64,000 nucleotides of DNA from Stutzerimonas kunmingensis (GTDB lineage Bacteria > Pseudomonadota > Gammaproteobacteria > Pseudomonadales > Pseudomonadaceae): contig NZ_PISM01000018.1 of assembly GCF_002929225.1 (NCBI RefSeq), positions 558,001-622,000 on the forward strand, in the 5' to 3' direction. This document shows positions 9,117 to 17,236 of this stretch, piece by piece (position 1 is the first letter of the stretch; each line of letters opens with the position of its first letter). The notes under the pieces were generated by a model. That model saw only the letters and a list, made by a program, of their open reading frames with translations, searched no databases and was not told where the DNA came from. Position numbers and translations under genes: made by a program.

Positions 9117-9773
9117 ATGGACGCGGAGCTTACACGGGACACATCCTCCCCAACTGTCACGCTGTTAACCGGCAATGAACTGCTTGGGTTGTTCTTTCGC
9201 CACTTTCTAGGCGAACAGGCGCAAGTCGAAGTTGCGCTGACCGGACTGCAATCACCGGACAATCGCGGAGCCGACCTGTTTCTGGTCGACGCCGGCCATA
9301 GCGAAGCCGAACAGATATCCAGCCTGATCGACCAGCTCGACGAGCACACACCGGTGGCGCTGGTGAATATCGTCCCCGAGCAGGCCGAGCAGCTGGTCGA
9401 AAGACACCCGGTGATTCGCGGGGTGTTCTACAGCCACGCCACCCGCGAGCACCTGCTCGAGGGCATCCGCGTGCTGCTCAAGGGTGGCGACTGGCTGCCA
9501 CGGGTCCTCACCGAGAGGCTGCTGGGCCAGTGGCGGCGCATGCGCCAGCTCGCTGAAACCAAGTCCAGCCTGACGCTGCGCGAGCGCGAGATCCTGAGCC
9601 TCGCCGGCAAGGGGCTGTCGAATGCGGAAATCGCCGAGCAGCTGTGCCTCAGCCCGCACACGATCAAGAGTCATATCCACAATCTGCTGCGCAAGATCGG
9701 CGCCTCCAATCGGGCCGAGGCGGCGTACCTGCTGCGTAGTCATCTCGACTGGGACAAGTCCTGTAGCGCTTGA
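9117..9773 (+). CDS. csgD: CsgD-type LuxR-family regulator of curli
   Basis: A 218-residue DNA-binding protein, nearly the length of E. coli CsgD (216). The N-terminal receiver-like domain contains the CsgD-like stretch VIRGVFYSHATREHLLEG (E. coli has INGVFYS at this place). The C-terminal LuxR helix-turn-helix spans residues about 152-210, with LTLREREILSLAGKGLSNAEI and SPHTIKSHIHNLLRKIG. It lies directly upstream of two curlin genes on the same strand, supporting the role of curli activator. The sensing mechanism is unclear because CsgD receivers are usually not phosphorylated in the standard way. Confidence 0.85.
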   Translation: MDAELTRDTSSPTVTLLTGNELLGLFFRHFLGEQAQVEVALTGLQSPDNRGADLFLVDAGHSEAEQISSLIDQLDEHTPVALVNIVPEQAEQLVERHPVIRGVFYSHATREHLLEGIRVLLKGGDWLPRVLTERLLGQWRRMRQLAETKSSLTLREREILSLAGKGLSNAEIAEQLCLSPHTIKSHIHNLLRKIGASNRAEAAYLLRSHLDWDKSCSA

Positions 9774-9866
9774 GTAGCGTCCCGCAGCGACGGGCGGCCT
9801 AACGGAACGTCACTGAGACGCTCTGGCACGGTGCGAAAGCGTCACGCCCGTGCCAGGCATTAATCC

Positions 9867-9881
9867 CGAGCGAATTGCTCG
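9867..9881. promoter_or_regulatory. Short dyad upstream of csgB, candidate operator
   Basis: CGAGC-GAATT-GCTCG is an exact 5-5-5 dyad about 86 bp before the csgB start, in the 194-bp gap after csgD. A larger inverted repeat, CTGGCACGG with CCGTGCCAG, lies at 9823-9856. Binding by CsgD or another regulator is inference only. Confidence 0.35.
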
Positions 9882-9967
9882 TGCTACGTCTTTTACATCA
9901 TCCGATGGATGTTCAAGGGTGTCCGCCGCGTTCAAGAATCGCGACCACTGTCATCCGGTACACGCCA

Positions 9968-10450
9968 ATGGCCCGTTACGCCCTGCCCCGCGCCACATCA
10001 CTGTCTGCCCTGGTTGCCTGCTTGGCCTGCGCGCCGCTGATGGCCGCCGACCTGATGGACAACGGCGATCTTTCACCCCTTGGCACCACCGCCACCCAGC
10101 TTGCGGTTCAGCTGACCGACGCCAGAGCCGCCTATATTCAGCAGCTCGGCCAGGGCAACCTCGCCGAGCTGACTCAGAACGGCCAGGCGTTGAGCGCGCA
10201 GATGCTGCAGCAGGGCGGCGATCAGGAAGCCTTTATCCTGCAGCACGGCGATAACCTGATGGCGGTCATCGAGCAGGTCGGCCAGGGCAACTACGCCGAA
10301 ATCCGCCAGACCGGCAGCGACAACCAGGCCAGCATTAGCCAGTACGGCGCCTATAACGATGCGCGCATCGAGCAGACCGGCCAGGGCCTGCACAGCGCGG
10401 TGACGCAATACGGCGTCGGCCAGCAGATCAATATCGTGCAGGGTCGCTAG
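9968..10450 (+). CDS. csgB: Curlin nucleator, CsgB-like
   Basis: A 160-residue exported protein. Residues 1-23 are a signal peptide ending PLMAA. The mature part carries about five degenerate curlin repeats of the pattern N-x-A-x-I-x-Q-x-G, for example GQGNLAELTQNG, GDNLMAVIEQVG, GQGNYAEIRQTG and GSDNQASISQYG. Position first after csgD and length close to E. coli CsgB (151) suggest the surface nucleator. The assignment of B versus A rests on order and size. The start is set at the ATG that begins the signal peptide; the frame is open 93 bp further upstream. Confidence 0.8.
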   Translation: MARYALPRATSLSALVACLACAPLMAADLMDNGDLSPLGTTATQLAVQLTDARAAYIQQLGQGNLAELTQNGQALSAQMLQQGGDQEAFILQHGDNLMAVIEQVGQGNYAEIRQTGSDNQASISQYGAYNDARIEQTGQGLHSAVTQYGVGQQINIVQGR

Positions 10451-10465
10451 CGATCAGGAGAGTTC

Positions 10466-11347
10466 ATGTTCAAGCCTACGGCAATTGCCACCCTGCTCAC
10501 CCTCGCCGCCACTCAGGCCATGGCGCAGAACAGCATCGAACTGGAGCAGGTCGGCACGGACAATGTCGCCGAGCTGCAACAGATCGGCCTGGTCGAGTCC
10601 AGCACCATGGACGTCAGCCAGATCGGCAACCTCAACACCGCCAGCATTACGCAGATCGGCGAGGCCTACTTCAAGGTCGCCAACCTGCAGCAGATCGGTA
10701 ACGCCAACGTCGCCACCATCGAACAGACCGGACGTACCAGCACGGTCGATGCCAGCAGCATCGGCAACGGCAACCAGATCACCGGCAGCCAGACCGCCTT
10801 CGTCACCGCACAGATCGAGCAGCGCGGCGACGACAACGTGCTGACCTTCGACCAGCAGGGCTACTTTGAAGGGTCGCGGATGATCGTGTCCCAGGACGGT
10901 CTGGGCAACCTGGCCGACATTTACCAGGGCGACGGCAATCGCATGAACATCGCCCAGGCCGGCACCTACAACATCGCCGAGATTCAGCAGAACGACTACC
11001 ACAACGAACTCGACTTCACCCAGAGCGGCGACAGCAACCGGCTGACGGTCGACCAGAACGGCTTCGGCGGCCGCATCAGTGGCTCGTCGACCGGCAGCGG
11101 TAACAGCGTCGACATCGCCCAGAGCTTCATGTCCAACCAGGCCACGGTGATCCAGAACGGCAACGACAACCTGGCGAGCATCGAACAGGGCAACTACGGT
11201 CATCAGGCCACCATCACCCAACTGGGCAGCGCCAACGAGGCGATGATCCGCCAGAGCCTGCCGGCCAATGACTTCACCCGCCTGCCCGGCGTCGCGACGA
11301 TCCACCAGAGCGGCACCGGCAACAGCGCCACCATCGTCCAGCAGTAG
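10466..11347 (+). CDS. csgA: Curlin major subunit, CsgA-like, long form
   Basis: A 293-residue exported protein, about twice the length of E. coli CsgA (151). A signal peptide covers residues 1-21 (ending AMAQ). The remainder is a run of roughly eleven degenerate curlin repeats with the strand-loop-strand pattern SxIxLxQxGxxNxAxxxQ, e.g. IELEQVGTDNVAELQQIG, IGNANVATIEQTG and GNDNLASIEQG. Repeats are irregular in the middle, where glycine/serine linkers such as GGRISGSSTGSGN interrupt. It begins 15 bp after csgB, so the two are one operon. It should form the extracellular amyloid fibre if a CsgG exporter is present elsewhere. Confidence 0.82.
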   Translation: MFKPTAIATLLTLAATQAMAQNSIELEQVGTDNVAELQQIGLVESSTMDVSQIGNLNTASITQIGEAYFKVANLQQIGNANVATIEQTGRTSTVDASSIGNGNQITGSQTAFVTAQIEQRGDDNVLTFDQQGYFEGSRMIVSQDGLGNLADIYQGDGNRMNIAQAGTYNIAEIQQNDYHNELDFTQSGDSNRLTVDQNGFGGRISGSSTGSGNSVDIAQSFMSNQATVIQNGNDNLASIEQGNYGHQATITQLGSANEAMIRQSLPANDFTRLPGVATIHQSGTGNSATIVQQ

Positions 11348-11394
11348 CGCAACTACCCTCCAGCCACGGACCGGCTTCAACGGAAACAGAACGG

Positions 11395-11790
11395 ATGCTG
11401 ACCATGACCCTCACCACTTGGCTGCTCGCAGCCACCCCCGCCCCTGCCGATGCACCGGTAGCCGTCAGTTTCGAGCTGCAACCGGCCGAGCAAAGCCGGC
11501 TTTCGCTCGCCCTGTGCTTCAAGGGCAGCGGGCAGCAGGTCCGCTTTCGTCTGAAGGTGCGCTCCAGTGGCAGGGCCGGCAATGCCCAGACCGCGCAGAG
11601 CGGCACGCTGATCGCCACCCCGACGCAGCAATGCCCGCTGAACAACCGCCTCGGCATCGCTGACGACACCCGTGTCGAGGCCGAGCTGCAGTGGTGGATC
11701 GACGATGCCGAGCAGCCGCCGATCCTGCGCAGCTACCCGGACGACGACGCCGATGTGGGCGACGAAAGCGAGCCGGAACAGATCGCGTGA
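11395..11790 (+). CDS. CsgC/CsgH-like curli assembly inhibitor, putative
   Basis: A 131-residue exported protein 47 bp after csgA. Residues 1-20 look like a short signal. The mature domain is mostly beta strands with an organisation like CsgC: FRLKVRSSGRAGNAQTAQSGTL parallels the E. coli CsgC segment around GSSGQSQTKQEKTL, and IADDTRVEAELQW parallels ISPDDRVKIVVTV. CsgC and the alphaproteobacterial CsgH keep CsgA from polymerising in the periplasm. Cys41 lies near the position of the CsgC CxC motif but is single; Cys80 is elsewhere. The acidic tail (about residues 111-131) is extra. Confidence 0.6.
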   Translation: MLTMTLTTWLLAATPAPADAPVAVSFELQPAEQSRLSLALCFKGSGQQVRFRLKVRSSGRAGNAQTAQSGTLIATPTQQCPLNNRLGIADDTRVEAELQWWIDDAEQPPILRSYPDDDADVGDESEPEQIA

Positions 11791-11941
11791 AGGCCGAAAG
11801 CGGACCGACGGCGCACCAGGTGGCGCTCGTTCAGCGCAGGTTCAGCTGGGGTTCAGCCCGACTGACCGAACGGCACTCCCGCACGGCCCTGGCCGCTGCT
11901 AGAGTTCGCTGCCGAGCTATCTGCAGCCCATTGGAGGGCGC

Positions 11942-12385
11942 ATGTCACTGGATGACCGCAAGAAACTCGTCCGTCAGCACATCGACCTGACCTGGAACCG
12001 CGGGCGCCTGGCGCTGGCCGAGCACCTGCACAGCAAGGATTTTCTCTACAAGAGCTCCTTCATCGGCCGGCCGCTCGCCAGCGCCGAGTTTCTCGACATG
12101 GTCCGGCAGATCCGCCACGCCATGCCGGAACTGGAAGTGGTGGTCGAGGAATGCATCGCCGAAGGCAACCGGGTGGTCACCTGGAGCACGCTGATCGGCA
12201 CCATCGAGCAGCCGGCGTTCGGCTATCCGCCCAGCGACAAGGTGCTCAGCATTTCTGCCATGGCCTTCTGGAGCATCACCCCGACCCAGCAGGTGCAGGA
12301 AATCTGCACCATGTTCGACATGGAAAGCTTTCGCGCCCAGCTGGGCCTGGATACCCGGCCCTACGCCGAAAAAGCCCTGCCCTGA
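11942..12385 (+). CDS. SnoaL-like/ester cyclase family protein (NTF2 fold)
   Basis: A 147-residue soluble protein of the SnoaL/NTF2-like group often labelled ester cyclase. RQHIDLTWNRGRLALAEHLH at the start and VEECIAEGNRVVTWSTLIGT in the middle are typical of the cone-shaped fold. Such proteins bind or isomerise small hydrophobic molecules; nothing identifies the ligand. The start is set by GGAGGGCGC before the ATG. It follows the curli genes after 151 bp and converges on the antiporter operon with 9 bp between stops, so it is probably its own unit. Confidence 0.75.
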   Translation: MSLDDRKKLVRQHIDLTWNRGRLALAEHLHSKDFLYKSSFIGRPLASAEFLDMVRQIRHAMPELEVVVEECIAEGNRVVTWSTLIGTIEQPAFGYPPSDKVLSISAMAFWSITPTQQVQEICTMFDMESFRAQLGLDTRPYAEKALP

Positions 12386-12394
12386 TCCGATCGC

Positions 12395-14044
12395 TCACCA
12401 CAGCCAGCCGAGCCACAACAGCGCCACCAGCAGCCAGGCGCTTAGGGTCAGCGCGCCGCGTTCCCACTGCCGATTCCAGCGCCGTTCGCGCGCCCGCCAG
12501 CGGTTCCGCTCGAGCTGCATCCCAGGTACTGGCAATGGCGGCTGGCGCAGCAGGCGGGTGAGATACAGCGATGCCCACAGTGCAGGATTGGGCAACTGCG
12601 CCAGCCGCGACGGCACCCTCCAGCCACGGCGCAGCGCCAGCAGCGTCAGACCCAGAGCTGCCAGCAGCGGCCAGAGCGCCGACCACAGGCCCGCGGGATA
12701 CACCCCAGCCAGCAGCGCTTCGCGCATGGTCGGCCAAAACCAGGGCACGGATAGCGACGCCATGCTGAGCAGCGCCCACGGCAACCACTGGCCGAGCGGC
12801 GCGCGTGCACTGGCGTGCTGCTGGTCGCGCCACATCAGCCAGAGCGCGCGCCAGAGCAGCAACGCGGTGACGAAGCTGGCCAGGGTCAGCCAGGGCAACC
12901 AGGCGACGAAGGCGCTTTCATGCCAGGCCTCTTTCAGCAGGTACTTCACTGCCGCGCCGCTGGTGAACGGCGCGCCCATGATCGCCAGCGCCGGCAGCAT
13001 CAGCAGCACCCAGCCCAGACGCGACAGCCGCCCTTCGTGGACCATCCCGGCGGCGAGGAACAGCGCGCCCTTGGCCAGCCCGTGATGCACGCCGAACAGC
13101 ACCAGCACCGTCAGCAGCGCCGCAGACGGCGCCTCCGGGCTCCAGGCCAGTGCCAGGATCATCAGCATCCAGCCCATCTGGCTCACCGAGGACCAGGCCA
13201 GCACCGCCTTGGACTTGGCCGCGCACAGCCCCAGCGCAGCCGCATAGAGCGCGCCGAACAGGCCGGCGATCAGCAGCGGCGTGCTCCAGGCCGCCAGCGT
13301 CGGATCGCTCTCCGGCAGGCAGCGCCAGATGCCGAGAATGCCGGCCTTGAGCATCGCCCCGGAGAGTACCGCGCTGGCGGATGCCGGGGCCTGCGGATGG
13401 GCCAGCGGCAGCCAGACGTGCAGCGGCCAGAACCCAGCCTTCAGGCCGAGCCCGAGCACCAGCAGGGCCAGGGTCAGGTGGTCGATCGGCTGCGCCTGCC
13501 AGGTGGCGAAGTCGAAGGCCTGTTCGGTGCTGTGACTGCGCAGCAACAGCCCGGCGAGCAGCAGCATCTCGCCGCAGATCGCCAGTTGCAGATAGAGACG
13601 TCCGGCCCGCCGCGGTCCCGGTCCACCGCGCTGCACGATCAACCCGTAGGCCGCGAGGCTCATGGCGCTGAAGCCGAGGTAGAAGCTCAATGCGTCGGTG
13701 GCGATGATCAGCAGCAGATTGCCGGCCAGCGCCAGTTGCCAGAACGCCCAGAAGCGCAGCCGCTTCCGATCGGTGGCCAGGCTGCTGTTGGCAAAGATCG
13801 CCGCGCAACTCCAGAGCACGGCGGTAAAGCCCAGCCAGGCGCGGGTCAGCGTATCGCTGGCGCCCCAGCGCACACCCTCCCAGAGCCACGGCAACTCCAA
13901 CGCTGGTGGCGGTTGCAGCGCAGCCAGCAGCGCCGGCGCACAGGCCAGCCACAGCCACGGCAGGCTGCGTTCGCGCAGCCACAACAGCAGAACGCCGCCG
14001 AGCAGCGGTGCGAAGGGCACCAGCAACCAGAGCCAGGCGTTCAT
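12395..14044 (-). CDS. Mrp/complex-I-type antiporter subunit (NuoL/M/N-like), third copy
   Basis: A 549-residue polytopic membrane protein of the proton-conducting NuoL/M/N family. The core contains the conserved lysine segments GLKAGFWPLHVWLPLAHP and SAVLSGAMLKAGILGI that form the proton path in this family. It is the last of eight minus-strand genes and overlaps the previous gene by ATGA. The start at 14044 (MNAWLWLLVPFAP) is chosen for that overlap. The C-terminal 60 residues are basic with a final hydrophobic segment. It is the most divergent of the three antiporter-type subunits. Confidence 0.82.
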   Translation of the reverse strand: MNAWLWLLVPFAPLLGGVLLLWLRERSLPWLWLACAPALLAALQPPPALELPWLWEGVRWGASDTLTRAWLGFTAVLWSCAAIFANSSLATDRKRLRFWAFWQLALAGNLLLIIATDALSFYLGFSAMSLAAYGLIVQRGGPGPRRAGRLYLQLAICGEMLLLAGLLLRSHSTEQAFDFATWQAQPIDHLTLALLVLGLGLKAGFWPLHVWLPLAHPQAPASASAVLSGAMLKAGILGIWRCLPESDPTLAAWSTPLLIAGLFGALYAAALGLCAAKSKAVLAWSSVSQMGWMLMILALAWSPEAPSAALLTVLVLFGVHHGLAKGALFLAAGMVHEGRLSRLGWVLLMLPALAIMGAPFTSGAAVKYLLKEAWHESAFVAWLPWLTLASFVTALLLWRALWLMWRDQQHASARAPLGQWLPWALLSMASLSVPWFWPTMREALLAGVYPAGLWSALWPLLAALGLTLLALRRGWRVPSRLAQLPNPALWASLYLTRLLRQPPLPVPGMQLERNRWRARERRWNRQWERGALTLSAWLLVALLWLGWLW

Positions 14045-15537
14045 ATGGCGAACTCCCGCTCGACGATCAACTGGCTCCAGCCCAGCGGGCTGAGCGCGGT
14101 GGCCGCCAGCAGGCCGACCAGCAGCGACAGTAGCGCCGTGAGCAGCGGCGGCAGCAACAGCATCCAATGGGTTTCGAAACGCTCATCGGCCCAGCGGTTC
14201 TGGTGCCAGTCCGCCGGCTCGGCGAACCAGCCCCGCCACAGCAGCGGCAGGAAGTAGGCAGCGTTCAGCAGCGCCGAACCGAGCAGCACCAGCAGCACCC
14301 AGTCCTGACCGACCTCCAGCGCGCCGAGGCCGAGCGTCCATTTGCTGATGAAGCCGGCAATCGGCGGAATGCCAATCATGCCCAATGCGCCGATGGAGAA
14401 CGCCGTCATGGTCCAGGGCATGCGCCGGCCGACGCCGTCCATCTCGCGGATGCGGTGAATGCCCAGGGTCTCGGCGAAATTGCCCGCGCAATAGAACAGC
14501 GTGACCTTCATCAGCCCCTGATGGACCAGATGCACCAGGCCGCCCACCGCCGCGATCGGCCCGAGCAGCGCGACGCCAAGCGTCACGTAGGACACCTGGC
14601 TGATGGTCGAGTAGGCCAGGCGCTTCTTCAGCTCCTGCTGCTGCAAGGCGCGCAGTGAGCCGTAGAGAATGGTCGCCGCCGCCAGCCAGAGCAGCGGCGT
14701 GGTGAGATCCAGCTGGGTCAGCGCCTCGGCGCCGAAGACGTCGTAGACCACCCGCACGATGCCGAAGGCCCCGGCCTTCACTACCGCCACCGCATGCAGC
14801 AGCGCACTGACTGGTGCCGGGGCGACCATCGCCTGCGGCAGCCAGCCGTGCAGCGGGATCAGCGCCGCCTTCACGCCAAGGCCGAGAATCAGCAGGGCGA
14901 AGGCCACGCGCAGCCCGACGTCATGCTCGCCGACTGCGTCCAGCAGGTAGCCGGCGGCCTGGAAATCCGGCGTGCCGGCCAGGCTGTGCAGCAAGGCCAC
15001 GCCCATCAGCACCAGCGACCCACCACCGACGGTGTAGGCCAGATAGACGCGCCCCGCGGCGAGCGACTCCGGCGTGCCGCGATGCACCACCAGCGGAAAG
15101 GTGGCCAGGGTCAGCAGTTCGTAGAACAGCAGGAAGCTGACCAGATTGCCCGCCAGCGCCAGGCCCACCGTGGCGCTTACGCAAAGGCTGAAGTAGCCGA
15201 AGAAGCGCGAGCGCAGCGGCGAGTTTTCCAGGTAGCCGATGGCATAGATCGTCGTCACCGCCCACAGCAGGGATGACAGCGCGACGAATAGCAAGGCCAG
15301 CGCATCGGCCTGCAGTACCAGCGGCACGCCCGGCAACAATGGCACGCTGAAGCGGTACTCGCTGCCCTGGCTGACGCCATAGAGCATGCTGCCGACCAGC
15401 ACCAGCTTGAGCGTCACGCCGAGCAGGTTGAGGGTCACACGCAGGCGCTGCTGGTCCTCGCGCAGGCCGAAGATCACCAGGCCCGGCAGCAGCGAGCTGA
15501 GCACGATGCCCAATGGCAGAAACGCATGCCAGCTCAT
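14041..15537 (-). CDS. Mrp/complex-I-type antiporter subunit (MnhD/NuoM-like), second copy
   Basis: A 498-residue membrane protein of the NuoL/M/N family with about 14 predicted segments. Key signatures are FYELLTLATFPLVVHRG (glutamate on the fifth helix), GVKAALIPLHGWLPQAM and SALLHAVAVVKAGAFGI, all with the proton-pathway lysine or glutamate present. It overlaps both neighbours by four bases, which fixes the start at 15537. With the two related subunits it should drive Na+ or K+ export against proton uptake; the ion is not readable from sequence. Confidence 0.86.
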   Translation of the reverse strand: MSWHAFLPLGIVLSSLLPGLVIFGLREDQQRLRVTLNLLGVTLKLVLVGSMLYGVSQGSEYRFSVPLLPGVPLVLQADALALLFVALSSLLWAVTTIYAIGYLENSPLRSRFFGYFSLCVSATVGLALAGNLVSFLLFYELLTLATFPLVVHRGTPESLAAGRVYLAYTVGGGSLVLMGVALLHSLAGTPDFQAAGYLLDAVGEHDVGLRVAFALLILGLGVKAALIPLHGWLPQAMVAPAPVSALLHAVAVVKAGAFGIVRVVYDVFGAEALTQLDLTTPLLWLAAATILYGSLRALQQQELKKRLAYSTISQVSYVTLGVALLGPIAAVGGLVHLVHQGLMKVTLFYCAGNFAETLGIHRIREMDGVGRRMPWTMTAFSIGALGMIGIPPIAGFISKWTLGLGALEVGQDWVLLVLLGSALLNAAYFLPLLWRGWFAEPADWHQNRWADERFETHWMLLLPPLLTALLSLLVGLLAATALSPLGWSQLIVEREFAI

Positions 15538-16958
15538 CGCCCGAGCCCTCCCAGCCAGAGCAGCAGCGGCTCGCTGATCAGCGCCAGCCCCCAGACCAGC
15601 AGCGCCGGCAGCAACGCCAGCCACTGCGCCAGACGGTCGGCATGAATGCTCGGTGGATTCGGCCGGGCACGGTCGAAGCCGTGGGCGACGACGCGGAACA
15701 CGTAGGCCGCCGACATCAGCGTGCCGAGCAAAACACCCAGCGCCCAGGGCCAGTGCTGCGGCCGTTCGAACAGCGGCTGCAACAACAGCCACTTGGCCAG
15801 GAAACCGCCACTGGGCGGCAGACCGATCAGGCTGCCGCCGGCCACGGCGAACGCCGCCAGGGCGATCGGCACGTTCTGACTCGCGCCTTTCATGCCGCTC
15901 ACCCGCTTGCTGCCGAGGATGCTTTGCAACTCGCCGGCCGCGAGGAACATCGAAACCTTGGCCAGCCCGTGGGCCAGCACGAACAGCCACAGGGCCGCAT
16001 GCAGGCGCGGTTCGTCCAGATGCAGCAACAGCCCCAGCGCCAGCAGCGCGTAGCCCAGCTGGGCGACCGTCGAGTAGGCCACCAGCGTCTTCAGTCGCGG
16101 CGCGCGCAGCGCCGACCAGCCGCCGCCGACCAGCGCCAGCACACCGGCGGCGCCGAACAGCAGGCCGGCGTCGCGGCCGAATTCAGCCGGGGCAATCTCG
16201 CTCCAGATCAGCCAGAGGATGTACAGCGGCCCCTTGACCACCAGTGCCGAGAGCAGCGCGCTGACCGCAGTCGGTGCCGCGGCGTGGGCCGGCGGCAACC
16301 ACAGGTGCAGCGGCCACAGCGCGGCCTTGAGCATCAGCCCGAGGGTCATCAGCAGCAGCGCCAGATGGGTCACACCATCAGCTTCGGTCAGTTGCGCCAG
16401 CACGGCCAGATCGAGCACGCCGTAGCGCCCGTAGATCAGCGCCACACCGAGCAGGTAGGCCAGCGAGCCAGCCAGCGACAGCAGCAGGTAGTTCAGCGCC
16501 GGCTTCCAGGCCTTGCGCCCGGCCAGCGACACCAGCGCCACCGCGACCAGGCTGAGCAACTCCAGCGTCACGTAGAGGTTGAACAGGTCCGCCGACAGCC
16601 ACAGCGCGGCCAGTGCCGCGTGCAGCAGGCAGGACAATGGCCAGTAATCCTGATTTCCGGCGGCATGGGCGATGCGCGCCGCGTACAGCGCCACCAGCAG
16701 GTGCAGCCCGGACGTGAACACCAGCAGCAGCGCGGCCAGTGGGGTCAGGCGGAAACGGATCGCCAACCCCGCCTCCCAGCCACCGACCAGCAGGCTGCGC
16801 TCGCCATGATCAAGCACCACCTGCAGCGCCATGATTGCTGCCACCAGCGCGCCCAGGCTCAGCGCGATCACCCAGCGGCCACTGCGCTCCGGGCGCAGCA
16901 GGATCAGCAGCAAGGCACCGGCCAGGGGCAGCAGCAGGCTGACCAGGGCGGCGTTCAT
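15534..16958 (-). CDS. Na+/H+ antiporter subunit D (MnhD/MrpD)
   Basis: A 474-residue NuoN/M-like membrane protein. FNLYVTLELLSLVAVALVSL supplies the conserved glutamate; LMLKAALWPLHLWLPPAHA and SALLSALVVKGPLYIL supply the conserved lysines. It lies directly after the MrpC-like gene, the usual C-D order in mrp operons, and overlaps it by four bases. All channel residues expected for an active subunit appear present. Confidence 0.88.
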   Translation of the reverse strand: MNAALVSLLLPLAGALLLILLRPERSGRWVIALSLGALVAAIMALQVVLDHGERSLLVGGWEAGLAIRFRLTPLAALLLVFTSGLHLLVALYAARIAHAAGNQDYWPLSCLLHAALAALWLSADLFNLYVTLELLSLVAVALVSLAGRKAWKPALNYLLLSLAGSLAYLLGVALIYGRYGVLDLAVLAQLTEADGVTHLALLLMTLGLMLKAALWPLHLWLPPAHAAAPTAVSALLSALVVKGPLYILWLIWSEIAPAEFGRDAGLLFGAAGVLALVGGGWSALRAPRLKTLVAYSTVAQLGYALLALGLLLHLDEPRLHAALWLFVLAHGLAKVSMFLAAGELQSILGSKRVSGMKGASQNVPIALAAFAVAGGSLIGLPPSGGFLAKWLLLQPLFERPQHWPWALGVLLGTLMSAAYVFRVVAHGFDRARPNPPSIHADRLAQWLALLPALLVWGLALISEPLLLWLGGLGR

Positions 16959-17236
16959 CGCTCGTGCTCCTTCGACGCGGCCAGTGCACTGCTCAGGCGC
17001 AACGCCAGGGCGGTCGCACTCACCGCCACCACCAGCCCGGTGACCACCAGCGCCACCAGCAGCGGATCGCTCGGGTCGTGGCGCGCCGCCAGGGCGATCA
17101 TCACCAGAAACACACCGCTGCCCATCAGGTTGATGGCAATGATTCGCCGCAGCGCATGGCGCAATGTGAGCAACCCGTGCAGGCCGAGCAGCCAGAGGGC
17201 GAAGCCGACGGCGATCCAGAACAGCGTGGCGCTCAT
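16955..17236 (-). CDS. Na+/H+ antiporter subunit C (MnhC/MrpC, NuoK-like)
   Basis: A 93-residue protein with three membrane helices, the size and topology of NuoK/MrpC. The middle helix carries AINLMGSGVFLVMIAL, and the third LVALVVTGLVVAVSATALAL, both typical of this subunit. It overlaps both neighbouring genes by four bases (ATGA), so translation is probably coupled. Confidence 0.85.
   Translation of the reverse strand: MSATLFWIAVGFALWLLGLHGLLTLRHALRRIIAINLMGSGVFLVMIALAARHDPSDPLLVALVVTGLVVAVSATALALRLSSALAASKEHER

Noticed and set aside
10466..11347. Repeated short units, possible CRISPR or DNA repeat array
   Set aside because: The repeats are degenerate in DNA and regular only in protein, as in curlin; there are no spacers.
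12815..14257. Long plus-strand open frame opposite the antiporter genes (similar ones at 15513-17282, 2263-3750 and 56713-58116)
   Set aside because: They are rich in Q, R, A and H with no domains, and they mirror well-supported genes. They are the usual antisense shadows of GC-rich coding DNA.
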